A stretch of DNA of 64,000 nt from Arthrobacter agilis. Lineage in GTDB: Bacteria; Actinomycetota; Actinomycetes; Actinomycetales; Micrococcaceae. The notes beneath the pieces are model-generated. The model was not told where the DNA came from and did not search any database. It worked only from the letters and a program-made list of their open reading frames with translations. Shown piece after piece: positions 17,411 through 26,066 of this stretch. Positions within the stretch are counted from its first letter, which is position 1. Every line of letters starts with the position of its first letter. Location of the stretch: contig NZ_JAUSXO010000001.1 in NCBI RefSeq assembly GCF_030816075.1, positions 186,001 to 250,000 of the forward strand, in the 5' to 3' direction. Made by a program: the position numbers and the translations under genes.

Positions 17411-17505
17411 AGCTTCTCCATCGGTCCTGGCAGTAGCACCGTTCCCCGTTGCTACACGGGGAGGGTTGCTGCGGCGTCGTCGATCCAGGTCTCTCGGCCG
17501 CTCGG
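17411..17505 (-). ncRNA. SAM-I (S-box) riboswitch
   Basis: Read on the minus strand this leader shows the actinobacterial S-box layout. AGAGACCTGG and a TCGACGACGCCG turn are followed by the core GCAACC (17464-17469), then a P3 stem CCCCG/CGGGG (17457-17461 with 17443-17447), then GGTGCTA (17434-17440), CCAGG and CGATGGAG. The order and conserved blocks match SAM-I aptamers. It lies about 100 bases before the binding-protein start; a hairpin at 17371-17384 (CGTGC/GCACG) may form the expression platform. High SAM would switch the transporter/monooxygenase operon off. Confidence 0.87.
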
Positions 17506-17560
17506 GATGGTTATGGCACAAGCTAAGCGCACGGGAGGACGGCGGCGCCAGTGGTGCCCG

Positions 17561-17866
17561 TCATATTCGGTCACGCGGCGCTGCGGGACGGCCCTCCCCG
17601 GTTCCCGAGAGCCGCACCAGGAGTTCCACCTTCCGGCCGAGCGCGAAGCCGCTGAGGTCCGGCAGCCGCACCAGGTACTCGTCCTCGACGAGCAGGTTCA
17701 GGAGCCGGTAGGTGGTCGCCTTCGGCAGCCCGAGATTGCGGCTCACCTCCAGTCCGGTGACCCCGGGACCGCAGCGCGCCACCTCCTCCAGCACTGCGAG
17801 TGCGCTGCGGACCGCCTTGGGCTGGCGGGCCCGCAGGTCGACGTCGTCGGGCCGGTCCGCTGTCAT
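17561..17866 (-). CDS. HTH-only IclR-like protein
   Basis: 101 residues holding just the IclR-type winged helix: AVRSALAVLEEVARCGPGVTG, then EVSRNLGLPKATTYRLLNLL (recognition helix) and the wing YLVRLPDLSGFALGRKV. Normal IclR regulators carry about 150 further residues of effector domain, missing here. Start MTADRPDD overlaps the stop of the permease gene as ATGA, so it is made with the permease. It could be a truncated relic or a minimal DNA-binding protein; the coupled start argues for a working gene. Confidence 0.8.
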   Translation of the reverse strand: MTADRPDDVDLRARQPKAVRSALAVLEEVARCGPGVTGLEVSRNLGLPKATTYRLLNLLVEDEYLVRLPDLSGFALGRKVELLVRLSGTGEGRPAAPRDRI

Positions 17867-19389
17867 GGGACATCGCCCGCGGCAGTGTTCCGACCACCTC
17901 CGAGCACGGCGTCCTGGGTGGGCACGTCGTAGAGCCCGAGGACGGGTTCTGCCGGCCTGCGGCGGCGGTGCACCAGGAACCAGAGCAGCGCGGTGGCCAG
18001 CAGGACGCAGTAGATCCAGCCGCTCGCGCTCCGGCCTGCACCTGCGAGGGTGATCCGATAGGCGACCAGGGCGCCCGCGAGTGCCACCGAGGCGACCCCG
18101 GCGGCGAGCGCCGTGCGGAGGGTCAGTTCGCCGATGCGCCGCAGGAAGACCGGTGCCGTGCAGCACGCCAGCAGGTACGCGGTGACGTAGGCGGTGGCGG
18201 CGGTACCGAGGAGCTTGTTCATCGCCTCGCCCGTTCCGAAGCCGAGCAGGATCAGCGCCGCCGGTACGACCGTCACCACGGGCATGGCGGCCAGCACGGC
18301 GTGGACCGGCGTCTGGAACCGCGGGTGTGCACACCCGAGCCAGGCGGGCAGGACATCCTCCCGGCCCATGGTCAGCAGCACCCGGGCCAGTGCGGTGGCG
18401 CACGCGAGCGTGCACGCGAAGAAGGACAGGGCGGCACCGGCGTCGAGCAGGGGGACCAGCCACGGGAGGCCCGCGGCCCGCATGGCGGGGCCGAAGACCT
18501 GCGACCCGTCGTCGTCCGCCGGAAGTGCGGACTGCAGCAGGACCAGCTGGGCGAGGGCGGCGACGACGTAGAGCACACCCCCACCGGCAGCACTCCAGAG
18601 CAGCACGCGGGGAATGGTCCGCAGCGGTCTGCGCGTCTCGGCACCTAGGACGGTGGCGCTCTCGAAGCCCACGAAGGCCATCAGGGCCAGGACCGCGCCC
18701 GTCGCCAGGCCGCTCAGGCCCGGATCCGCCGCCGTGGCCCGGCTGCCGACGTCGGGCAGGGCATCCCGGGGGATCGCGAGGAACACGAGCACGATGGGCA
18801 CCACGAGGACCAGGAGGGCCGCTCCCTCGGCGACGAGCATCGCGAGGGAGGACAGGCGGAGACCCCTGAGCAGCAACCAGGTGCAGGTCCCGCCGACCGC
18901 GAGGATGACGCCCGCCATCACCGGATCGGCGAGCTGCGGCCGACCGGACGAGGCGAGCAGGTCCGAGACGTGCAGTGCGCAGCCGATCAAGGCGAACATC
19001 GCGATGCAGGCGTAGCCGATGATCAGCGAGCAGCCCGTCGCGAGGGCGACCAACGGCCGCCACCTGCCCGTGCTGCCCAGGGCCTGCGCCACGTAGCTGT
19101 ACAGCGAGCCGGCTGCGCCCATGCGCCGCGCGTACTGGCCGAGCGTGTAGCCGATCAGCAGGACCAGGACCGTCGCGCAGAGGATCGACGGGACTGCGGA
19201 GCGGCCGGCGGCGGCCGTGACCATGGCGGGCATGGTCACGGCCGCGGCGACCGGGGCCATCGCGGCGACCGACTGCGCGAGGGCATCGACGGGGCCGAGA
19301 CTGCGCCGGGCCAGGCCGTGCAGCGGAGAGATGTCCGCCAGCCCGGTGACCGGAGGCGGGCTGGCGACGGCGTCCTGCAGAGGGTTCAT
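17863..19389 (-). CDS. APC-superfamily amino acid/amine permease
   Basis: 508 residues, about 12 to 14 hydrophobic helices. The first helices carry VTMPAMVTAA and the QYARRMGAAGSLYSYVAQALG block common to APC permeases, and GFESATVLGAETRRPLRTIPR is the conserved loop after helix 6. Start at 19389 (MNPLQDAV), preceded by GAAAGGC; the extra 39 residues upstream are not membrane-like. Divergent from a second APC permease and coupled to the IclR-like gene. Likely imports an amine or amino acid. Confidence 0.87.
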   Translation of the reverse strand: MNPLQDAVASPPPVTGLADISPLHGLARRSLGPVDALAQSVAAMAPVAAAVTMPAMVTAAAGRSAVPSILCATVLVLLIGYTLGQYARRMGAAGSLYSYVAQALGSTGRWRPLVALATGCSLIIGYACIAMFALIGCALHVSDLLASSGRPQLADPVMAGVILAVGGTCTWLLLRGLRLSSLAMLVAEGAALLVLVVPIVLVFLAIPRDALPDVGSRATAADPGLSGLATGAVLALMAFVGFESATVLGAETRRPLRTIPRVLLWSAAGGGVLYVVAALAQLVLLQSALPADDDGSQVFGPAMRAAGLPWLVPLLDAGAALSFFACTLACATALARVLLTMGREDVLPAWLGCAHPRFQTPVHAVLAAMPVVTVVPAALILLGFGTGEAMNKLLGTAATAYVTAYLLACCTAPVFLRRIGELTLRTALAAGVASVALAGALVAYRITLAGAGRSASGWIYCVLLATALLWFLVHRRRRPAEPVLGLYDVPTQDAVLGGGRNTAAGDVP

Positions 19390-19572
19390 GAAGTGCCTTT
19401 CCCCCGCGAACAGTAGGTGGGCCGTGTTGCCCCGATGTTTCACGACGCGTGTATGACGGCGCAGGTGGCACCCGGACGCCTCGGACGCGCGGCGCGGGAG
19501 TCTCATTTGGAACGACGACAGCTTTTACCGGGCGATGATCGGGCCGAAACGGGGCGTTGGAAGCATCGCTGC

Positions 19573-21033
19573 ATGGCTATTTCCCCCACCGGCACGGCGT
19601 CCGCTTCCGCCGTCGGCACCCAGCGCCTCACCGGCACCCTGGGCGCCGGATCCATCGTGTTCATGGTCGTCGCGGCGGCATCGCCGCTGACCGTCATCGG
19701 CGGCGCCGCGCCGCTCGGAATCCTGCTGGGCAACGGGCCGGGGTATCCCAGCATGTACGCCGTCGCGGGGCTCATCCTCCTCCTGTTCTCCGTGGGCCTG
19801 AGCGCCATGAGCCGGGTGGTCCCCAGGCCCGGCGCATTCTTCACGTATGTGGGCTACGGGCTGGGCAGGAAGCAGGGCCTGGGAGCGGCGTTCCTCGCCC
19901 TGCTCACCTACACGACCATCCAGGTCGCGGTGTACGGCTATCTCGGCTTCAGCCTGAACCTGGCACTGACCAACCTCGGACTGCCGGAGCTGCCGTGGTG
20001 GCTCTACGCGCTCGCGATGATCGCTTTCGTCGGCATCCTCGGCTACCGGCACATCGAGCTGAGCTCGAAGGTGCTCGGTGTCCTGCTGATCGCCGAGATC
20101 GGGATCGTTCTGGTCCTCGCGGCGGTCGTCATGGCCGCCGGCGGCGCCGAAGGCCTGTCCGCGGCGCCGTTCACCCCGGTCAACATCTTCTCGGGCGCAC
20201 CGGGGGTGGGCCTCATGATGGCGATCGCCGGATTCATCGGCTTCGAGGCCACCGCGATCTTCCGCGACGAGGCCAAGGACCCCGAGAAGACCATCCCGCG
20301 GGCAACCTATGCCGCCGTCATCCTCATCGGCCTGTTCTACACCTTCGCCGGCTGGGCACTCGTCATGGCCTGGGGTCCGTCCCAGGTGGTGCAGGCCGCG
20401 GCGGAGGATCCGGGAGCGATGATCGTGATCACCGCCGCCAACTACCTCGGGAACGCGGGCGCCATCGCCATCAACGTACTGCTCCTGACGAGCCTGTTCG
20501 CCTGCGTGCTGTCCTTCCACAACGTCATCACCCGCTATCAGCACTCGATGGCCGCCGCCGGCACCATGCCCCAGCTCCTGGCCGACGTGCACCCCCGCCA
20601 CCTCTCGCCCCACAAGTCGTCGCTCACGCAGACGCTCACCGCCGGCGTCCTGATCGTGGTCTTCGCCCTGCTGCGCATGGACCCCGTGCTGCAGGTCTTC
20701 ACCTGGCTCTCGGGCATCGCCACCCTCGCGATCGTGGTGCTCATGGCCCAGACGTGCCTGGCGGTCGTGGCCTACTTCGGCCGCCACTCCGAACTCACGG
20801 GCGGCCCCTGGCGGACGCGGATCGTGCCGGTCCTGGCACTGGTCGGACTCGTCGCCGCAGGCGCCGTGATCGTCGCGTACTTCCCGATGCTCGTGGGCGG
20901 CGGCTGGGGCCTGAGCCTGGCCCTGATGGCCACCATCCCGCTCACCATGGTGGCCGGCCTGCTGCGAGGCCGCTATCTGGAACGCCAGGACGGCGCCGCC
21001 TACGCACGCATCCCGGACGCCATCGCCGGCTAG
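19573..21033 (+). CDS. APC-superfamily permease upstream of amine oxidase
   Basis: 486 residues with about 12 helices. GSIVFMVVAAASPLTVIGGA opens helix 1 and FIGFEATAIFRDEAKDPEKTIPRATY is the APC loop after helix 6. The ATG at 19573 is preferred to an upstream frame start at 19417 since the first 52 residues are not membrane-like. The copper amine oxidase gene begins 95 bases downstream in the same direction, so an amine is the likely substrate. Confidence 0.88.
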   Translation: MAISPTGTASASAVGTQRLTGTLGAGSIVFMVVAAASPLTVIGGAAPLGILLGNGPGYPSMYAVAGLILLLFSVGLSAMSRVVPRPGAFFTYVGYGLGRKQGLGAAFLALLTYTTIQVAVYGYLGFSLNLALTNLGLPELPWWLYALAMIAFVGILGYRHIELSSKVLGVLLIAEIGIVLVLAAVVMAAGGAEGLSAAPFTPVNIFSGAPGVGLMMAIAGFIGFEATAIFRDEAKDPEKTIPRATYAAVILIGLFYTFAGWALVMAWGPSQVVQAAAEDPGAMIVITAANYLGNAGAIAINVLLLTSLFACVLSFHNVITRYQHSMAAAGTMPQLLADVHPRHLSPHKSSLTQTLTAGVLIVVFALLRMDPVLQVFTWLSGIATLAIVVLMAQTCLAVVAYFGRHSELTGGPWRTRIVPVLALVGLVAAGAVIVAYFPMLVGGGWGLSLALMATIPLTMVAGLLRGRYLERQDGAAYARIPDAIAG

Positions 21034-21128
21034 GGCCGGACGACGGCGACCCACCCGCCGCGCCCGCGGCGCGGCCCGCACCCCCACTGACCCCCCCCGC
21101 TATCCCACCGTAAGGAACTGACGAAGAC

Positions 21129-23123
21129 ATGACAGTTGTAGACGACACCACCGCACCGGCCCCCGTCGCGACGGATGCCCTCGGACGGATCGACGTCCTG
21201 GCCGGACTCGACGGCGCCGAGATCACGAGGGTCCAGGGCCTCGTCCACACGGCGGGCGGCACCGATGCGGACACCCGCTTCGTGTACGTGGGACTCATCG
21301 AGCCCGCGAAGGCAGAGGTGCTCGCCTACGAGGCCGGAACCGGGCCCCTGCCCGAGCGCGTCGCCCGCGTGATGCTGCTGAACCTGGGCAGCGGCGAGGC
21401 ACGGGACCTGCGCGTGTCCCTGACGACCGGCGTCGTCCTCCAGGACGCGATCGTGGACGGATCGACGGGCCAGCTGCCGATCCTCGAAGCCGAGTTCGAG
21501 ATCATCGATCCCGTCCTGCAGGCCGACAGGGCATGGTGCGCCGCCATCGAAGCCCGCGGGCTCGACCCCCTGAAGGTCATCTCGGCTCCGCTCTCACCCG
21601 GCTACTACGAGAACGAAGGGGAGAGCGGGCACCGGATCATCCGCTGCTTCGGCTTCTACCGGGAGAACGTCGAGGACAACATCTGGGCCCGTCCCATCGA
21701 CGGCCTCTGCGCCTATGTGGACCCGATCGGCCGGACCGTGCTCGACGTCGTCGACTACAGGACGTTCGACCTGCCGCCCGAGGTCGGCAACTTCCATCTG
21801 GCGGACTACCGCGGCCCCGAGCTCAGCACCCTGAAGCCGATCGAGATCACGCAGCCCGAGGGCCCGTCCTTCAGCGTGGACGGCTCGAGGATCGAGTGGG
21901 CCAACTGGAAGCTCGGCGTGAGCTTCGACGCCCGCGAAGGGCTCATCCTCCGCCAGCTGAGCTTCCAGGACCAGGGCGTGGACCGCCCCGTGATGTACCG
22001 GGGGTCGATCGCGGAGATGGTGGTGCCCTACGCCGATCCCTCGCCCACGCGCTACTGGCAGAACTACTTCGACACCGGCGAGTACCTCTTCGGCCGCTTC
22101 GCGAACGAGCTGCAGCTGGGCTGCGACTGCCTCGGCGAGATCCACTACTTCGACGCGACGATCGCCGACGAATCAGGCGCCCCCAGGACCATCAAGAACG
22201 CGATCTGCATGCACGAGGAGGACTACGGCACCCTCTGGAAGCACAACGACCTCTTCACCGGCTCCTCCGACGTCCGCCGCCAGCGCCGGCTGGTCATCAG
22301 CTTCTTCACCACGGTGGGCAACTACGACTACGGCTTCTACTGGTACCTCTACCTCGACGGCACCATCGAGTGCGAGGCCAAGCTGACCGGCATCCTGTTC
22401 CCGTCCGCCTACCCCGGCGGCGACTACCCGTTCGCCTCCGAGGTCGCCCCCGGGGTCGGTGCGCCGTACCACCAGCACCTGTTCTCCGCGCGCCTGGACA
22501 TGACGGTCGACGGCGTCGACAACACCGTGGTGGAGGTGGACGCGCAGCGCCTCCCGATGGGGCCCGGCAACCCTTACGGCAACGCCTTCACCACCAGGAG
22601 CACGCCGATCACATCCGAGGCCGACGGCGGCCGGATCGCCGACGCGAGCGTGGGCAGGACCTGGCACATCACCAATCCCGGGACGAAGAACCGGCTGGGG
22701 AAGCCCACGGGGTACGTGCTCTACCCGGAGCAGACGCCCACGCTCCTCGCCGACCCGGCCGCAGGCATCACGTCCCGCGCCGCCTACACCACCAAGCACC
22801 TGTGGGTCTCGGCCTACGACCAGGAGGAGCGCTACCCGGCGGGAGACCTCGTCAACCAGAACCCGGGCGGGGACGGCCTTCCCCGGTACATGGCCGCTGA
22901 CCGGAACCTGGAGAACACCGACGTCGTGCTGTGGCACACGTTCGGGCTCACCCACTTCCCGCGCCCGGAGGACTGGCCCGTCATGCCCGTGGACTACGCC
23001 AAGTTCACCCTCAAGCCGCACGGCTTCTTCGGCGGCAATCCGGTGCTCGACGTACCGGCCGGCACCAGCGGCCACTGCGCCATGGGCACGGGGGACGGCG
23101 GCGCCGCCGGGTCCTGCCACTGA
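21129..23123 (+). CDS. Copper-containing primary amine oxidase
   Basis: 664 residues, in the range of Arthrobacter phenylethylamine and histamine oxidases. TVGNYDYGFYW places the TPQ precursor at Tyr399 of the NYDY motif. YHQHLFSARLDM gives two copper His and GLTHFPRPEDWPVMP the third. The enzyme oxidises a primary amine with O2 to aldehyde, ammonia and hydrogen peroxide. No signal peptide is seen, so it is probably cytoplasmic and relies on the permease gene upstream for supply. TAAGGA lies a little far from the ATG. Confidence 0.95.
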   Translation: MTVVDDTTAPAPVATDALGRIDVLAGLDGAEITRVQGLVHTAGGTDADTRFVYVGLIEPAKAEVLAYEAGTGPLPERVARVMLLNLGSGEARDLRVSLTTGVVLQDAIVDGSTGQLPILEAEFEIIDPVLQADRAWCAAIEARGLDPLKVISAPLSPGYYENEGESGHRIIRCFGFYRENVEDNIWARPIDGLCAYVDPIGRTVLDVVDYRTFDLPPEVGNFHLADYRGPELSTLKPIEITQPEGPSFSVDGSRIEWANWKLGVSFDAREGLILRQLSFQDQGVDRPVMYRGSIAEMVVPYADPSPTRYWQNYFDTGEYLFGRFANELQLGCDCLGEIHYFDATIADESGAPRTIKNAICMHEEDYGTLWKHNDLFTGSSDVRRQRRLVISFFTTVGNYDYGFYWYLYLDGTIECEAKLTGILFPSAYPGGDYPFASEVAPGVGAPYHQHLFSARLDMTVDGVDNTVVEVDAQRLPMGPGNPYGNAFTTRSTPITSEADGGRIADASVGRTWHITNPGTKNRLGKPTGYVLYPEQTPTLLADPAAGITSRAAYTTKHLWVSAYDQEERYPAGDLVNQNPGGDGLPRYMAADRNLENTDVVLWHTFGLTHFPRPEDWPVMPVDYAKFTLKPHGFFGGNPVLDVPAGTSGHCAMGTGDGGAAGSCH

Positions 23124-23177
23124 CCCGGCCATCCCCGGCCCTGTCCGCCCCACCACGCCGTCCCCGGGAGCAGTCCG

Positions 23178-23810
23178 ATGAACACCTCGCTCAGCGCGAT
23201 CATGCTGGTGTCAGCAGCAGCAGGATTCACCGTCTGCGCGGGGGGACTGGTGCCCCGGGGGCGGCGTCGGCACGCGGGGCCCGGGGCAGCGCCGGACGGC
23301 CGGGCGGCACCTGGTGCGAGTCCCGCTCCCGGAAGCGCCGTCGTCGGGATGGCCGTCATGCTCGTCGCCATGGCGGACATGGCGTTCGACGCCGTGTCCC
23401 TGCTGCCAGGAGTCGTCTGGGGTGTGCTGATGCTGCTGGCCGGGCCCCTGCTGCTGGCCGGTCCGCGCCGCGGGTCCGGGCCGGTGCCCTGCGGTTTCGG
23501 CATGCATCGTTCGCTGTCCATGATCGCGATGGCTGCCCTGACGATCGCCGGAGGGCACGGCGGCGACGCAGTTCCCGGCGCCACGGCCGGTGCCGCCGGG
23601 CACGCTCACGGCAGTACCGGCCTGCTGCCCGTCCTGCTGGTCACGGGCGTGGCAGCCCTGCTCGCCTACACCGTGGTGCTGGTCGTGGCGCATCACCGGG
23701 CGCACCGGGATCATGCGCCCAATGGCATCCGGTTCCTGTCGCGGGCGGGCGTGGAATCCTGCCTGGCGGCGGTGAGCGTGACCGCGATGGCGGGATCGCT
23801 GTTCGCGTGA
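23178..23810 (+). CDS. Multi-pass membrane protein, DUF5134-like
   Basis: 210 residues with about six hydrophobic segments (residues near 5-23, 55-75, 80-95, 112-128, 150-170, 195-208), several rich in Met (AVVGMAVMLVAMADMAF). A His/Gly loop (GGHGGDAVPG, GHAHGS) and a HHRAHRDH patch stand out and could bind a metal. I do not recognise it firmly; the pattern resembles the DUF5134 group. It starts 54 bases after the copper amine oxidase and may be co-transcribed, which makes a link with copper supply possible but unproven. Confidence 0.6.
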   Translation: MNTSLSAIMLVSAAAGFTVCAGGLVPRGRRRHAGPGAAPDGRAAPGASPAPGSAVVGMAVMLVAMADMAFDAVSLLPGVVWGVLMLLAGPLLLAGPRRGSGPVPCGFGMHRSLSMIAMAALTIAGGHGGDAVPGATAGAAGHAHGSTGLLPVLLVTGVAALLAYTVVLVVAHHRAHRDHAPNGIRFLSRAGVESCLAAVSVTAMAGSLFA

Positions 23811-23864
23811 CGGTCGATCCAGGAGCCGTCGGCGAGTCCGCTATCGCGGTCGGAGGTGCCGCGG

Positions 23865-24410
23865 CTACAGGCCGTCGGCTGCGTGGAACGTCCGGAGCGC
23901 TTCGACCACGAGCTTGTGGTCGTCGAGTTGCGGCAACCCGGACACCGTCACGGTCGCCACGGGGCCGACGCCCCTGATGTAGAACGGGAACGAGCCGCCG
24001 TGGGCAGCATGCGTCGCCGTGTCGAACATCGGGTTGTCCTCGATCCGGCCGCTGTTGCGCCGCGCCCTCAGCCCGACGAGCAGTGACGGCACGGAATAGC
24101 GCTGGGCGGTACGGCTCTTGGCGTCGAGCCAGTAGTCGTTGTCGGGGGTAGCGCCTTCGAGCGCTGCCCGGAACAGGATGTGGTTCGGTTTGCAGATGCT
24201 GATGGCGATCGGCAGGTTGCGTCCCACTCCCAGCTGGACGAGCAGCTGGCCCAGGGCGACGGCGTCGTCATTGGTGAAATGCGTGAACTGGAGCTCGGCG
24301 ACTTCGCCTTCGACCCTCGCAATGAGCGCCTCGAGCGCTTCGGCAGGTTGGTCGCTGCCGCCGTCCGGATCGAACGGACGGATGACTGTCGAAGGGGCGT
24401 CATTGCTCAT
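23865..24410 (-). CDS. UPF0303 / heme-degrading-domain family protein
   Basis: 181 residues of the GlcG/HbpS-like fold in the UPF0303 group: LGQLLVQLGVGRNLPIAISICKPNH near residues 53-75, a DYWLDAKSRTAQRYSVPSLLVG middle, and the AAHGGSFPFYIRGVGPVATVTVSGLPQLDDH block. These proteins are often called heme-degrading on the basis of structure; a direct enzymatic role is unsettled. Convergent with the membrane protein before it. Confidence 0.85.
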   Translation of the reverse strand: MSNDAPSTVIRPFDPDGGSDQPAEALEALIARVEGEVAELQFTHFTNDDAVALGQLLVQLGVGRNLPIAISICKPNHILFRAALEGATPDNDYWLDAKSRTAQRYSVPSLLVGLRARRNSGRIEDNPMFDTATHAAHGGSFPFYIRGVGPVATVTVSGLPQLDDHKLVVEALRTFHAADGL

Positions 24411-24506
24411 TGCATAAATCTACGCGGTGAGGGGCCACTGTGGAATTTGAGCAGGGAAGCACGACGGACGGCCCTTGACAACCTCCTGATCCTCCGGAAC
24501 ACGAGG

Positions 24507-25496
24507 TCAGAGCCCGGGTGCGCAGGGTCCCGTCCCGAGGAGTGCCAACCCGGCGCGGTCGCCTTCACCGAAAGCGGTCAGGCCGAGGTTCCTGGTGTTC
24601 ATCAGCTCGTCCGGGTCGTCCACGTGGTCGAGTCCGACCACGTGCGCGAGTTCGTGCATGATGGTCGCCTGCACGTAGGCACGGCCGTCCGGGAAACGCA
24701 GGGTATCGACGGCGTCGGCCGCATCGAGCTGCACCTGCCCGCCTTCGAATACGAGGGGCTGGCGCGGCGCCCGGGCGTAGTCGCTGCCACCGAGCCCGGC
24801 GATGTCTCCTGCGAGTCCGGGGATCTCCTCGGGTCCCGTCCAGGTGATGAGCACCGGCACCCAGCTCTCGCCGTACAGCTCCGGCTGGTACAGGTCCCGG
24901 TCCTCGCTGGGGGCCTCGGTCGTCGCGCCGTCGTCGATGAACTGCAGTCCTGTCGCGGCCGACACCTCGGCGACCGCCGCCTGCACCAGGCCCTCCGACC
25001 CGGAGGGCGCGTTGTCCGGCCGCACCACGTAGTGGAGGGGACGGCAGGGATCGTAGGCAACCCACTCCTGATCGTCGACCGGCGATTCGAAGAGCCGGTA
25101 CGCCGTCGACGCCGGAGCGGGCGGGGGAGTGCCGAGCGGCACAGCGCTAGCCCCGACACCGGACGGCGGCACGTCGGGTCCGGGCAGGAGCGGACCGGGG
25201 AGGGGCAGGCGCTGCAGGGCGACACGCTCCCTGAAGCGGCTGTGCAGCGACGGCGTCGCATACAGGACGGCGACGAGCACGAGGACAAGAGCGGTGGCGA
25301 CGCGCAACCCGACCCGACGACGTCGCACTGTCAATGCCAGGGACCGTTCCGGAGCCGCAGATGATCCAGCAGGCGGGGGTGTCGGTCCCGACGACGCCGC
25401 ACGCCGCCCACCTGCCGGGTCGCCCTGCTCGAGCTGCCGGTCGCGATCCTGACCCCCCATGCCCTGCGCTTCCCCTCGACGACCGTGTGCCTCCAT
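24507..25496 (-). CDS. Membrane-anchored matrixin-like zinc metalloprotease
   Basis: 329 residues. After a Gln/Pro-rich cytoplasmic tail one hydrophobic anchor (VGLRVATALVLVLVAVLYAT, about 60-80) places the rest outside the cell. The zinc site is ATIMHELAHVVGLDHVDD, an extended HExxHxxGxxH motif of metzincins, and DELMNTRN downstream supplies the Met-turn. Start MEAHGRR at 25496 follows GGGGAGCACG; further upstream sequence belongs to another frame. Substrate unknown. Confidence 0.87.
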   Translation of the reverse strand: MEAHGRRGEAQGMGGQDRDRQLEQGDPAGGRRAASSGPTPPPAGSSAAPERSLALTVRRRRVGLRVATALVLVLVAVLYATPSLHSRFRERVALQRLPLPGPLLPGPDVPPSGVGASAVPLGTPPPAPASTAYRLFESPVDDQEWVAYDPCRPLHYVVRPDNAPSGSEGLVQAAVAEVSAATGLQFIDDGATTEAPSEDRDLYQPELYGESWVPVLITWTGPEEIPGLAGDIAGLGGSDYARAPRQPLVFEGGQVQLDAADAVDTLRFPDGRAYVQATIMHELAHVVGLDHVDDPDELMNTRNLGLTAFGEGDRAGLALLGTGPCAPGL

Positions 25497-25672
25497 CGTG
25501 CTCCCCGATCCACGGCCGTCTCGACTCTTCCGGGCGTCCTTGGTCAATGCTGCGCGAAGACTGCCGGGTTGTCGGTGAACAGGATGCGCCGGGAGGTCCA
25601 TGCGCAGTGTCCCGGCACCCGACGGCGGGTCCCGCACAGGACCGAGCAGCGGAACCGGGACGCCGCCGAGGA
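25497..25672 (-). other. Short gap without a gene
   Basis: Between the CxxC protein stop and the metalloprotease start; nothing recognisable beyond the ribosome site of the metalloprotease. Confidence 0.5.
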
Positions 25673-26044
25673 TCAGATTGCCGGGGCATCGTCCCCCGGA
25701 TGGAGGAGAACAGTGACCCCCGTGCGCAGCACCCGGTCGGCGAGCGCGGACGACGCCGGCAGGGCGCCGCCCAGGTGCTCGGCCAGCCGGGCCGCGCCGT
25801 CCGGCGTCGTCACGTGGAAGGAGGTCAGCGCGGTCCAGAGCTGCTCGACGGTGTCGCAGGCCGTGGTGCTTCCCGTCGGGCCCGCCACCGTCCAGCCCGA
25901 TCCGGCGACCCGCACCACCGGTCCACCCGGCAGGCGGGACATGATCGCGTTGACCATCTGCGCCACGAGCAGCTGGTCGCGCGTCGTCCGGACCGGCCCC
26001 AGCACCGGATCCGCGACGACGGCGCGGCCGCACGCGCCGCACAT
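25673..26044 (-). CDS. Small hypothetical protein with N-terminal CxxC
   Basis: 123 residues, unrecognised. It opens with MCGACGRAVVADPVLG, a CGxCG pair like the first half of a zinc ribbon without its partner, then an RTTRDQLLVAQMVNAIMSRLPGG helix and a mixed alpha/beta rest with TVEQLWTALTSF. It starts 22 bases after the second SDR stop, so it reads as the last gene of the asparaginase operon. A metal-binding or redox role is possible; no family is claimed. Confidence 0.6.
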   Translation of the reverse strand: MCGACGRAVVADPVLGPVRTTRDQLLVAQMVNAIMSRLPGGPVVRVAGSGWTVAGPTGSTTACDTVEQLWTALTSFHVTTPDGAARLAEHLGGALPASSALADRVLRTGVTVLLHPGDDAPAI

Positions 26045-26066
26045 CAGGCGCCCGGGGGACAGCTGG

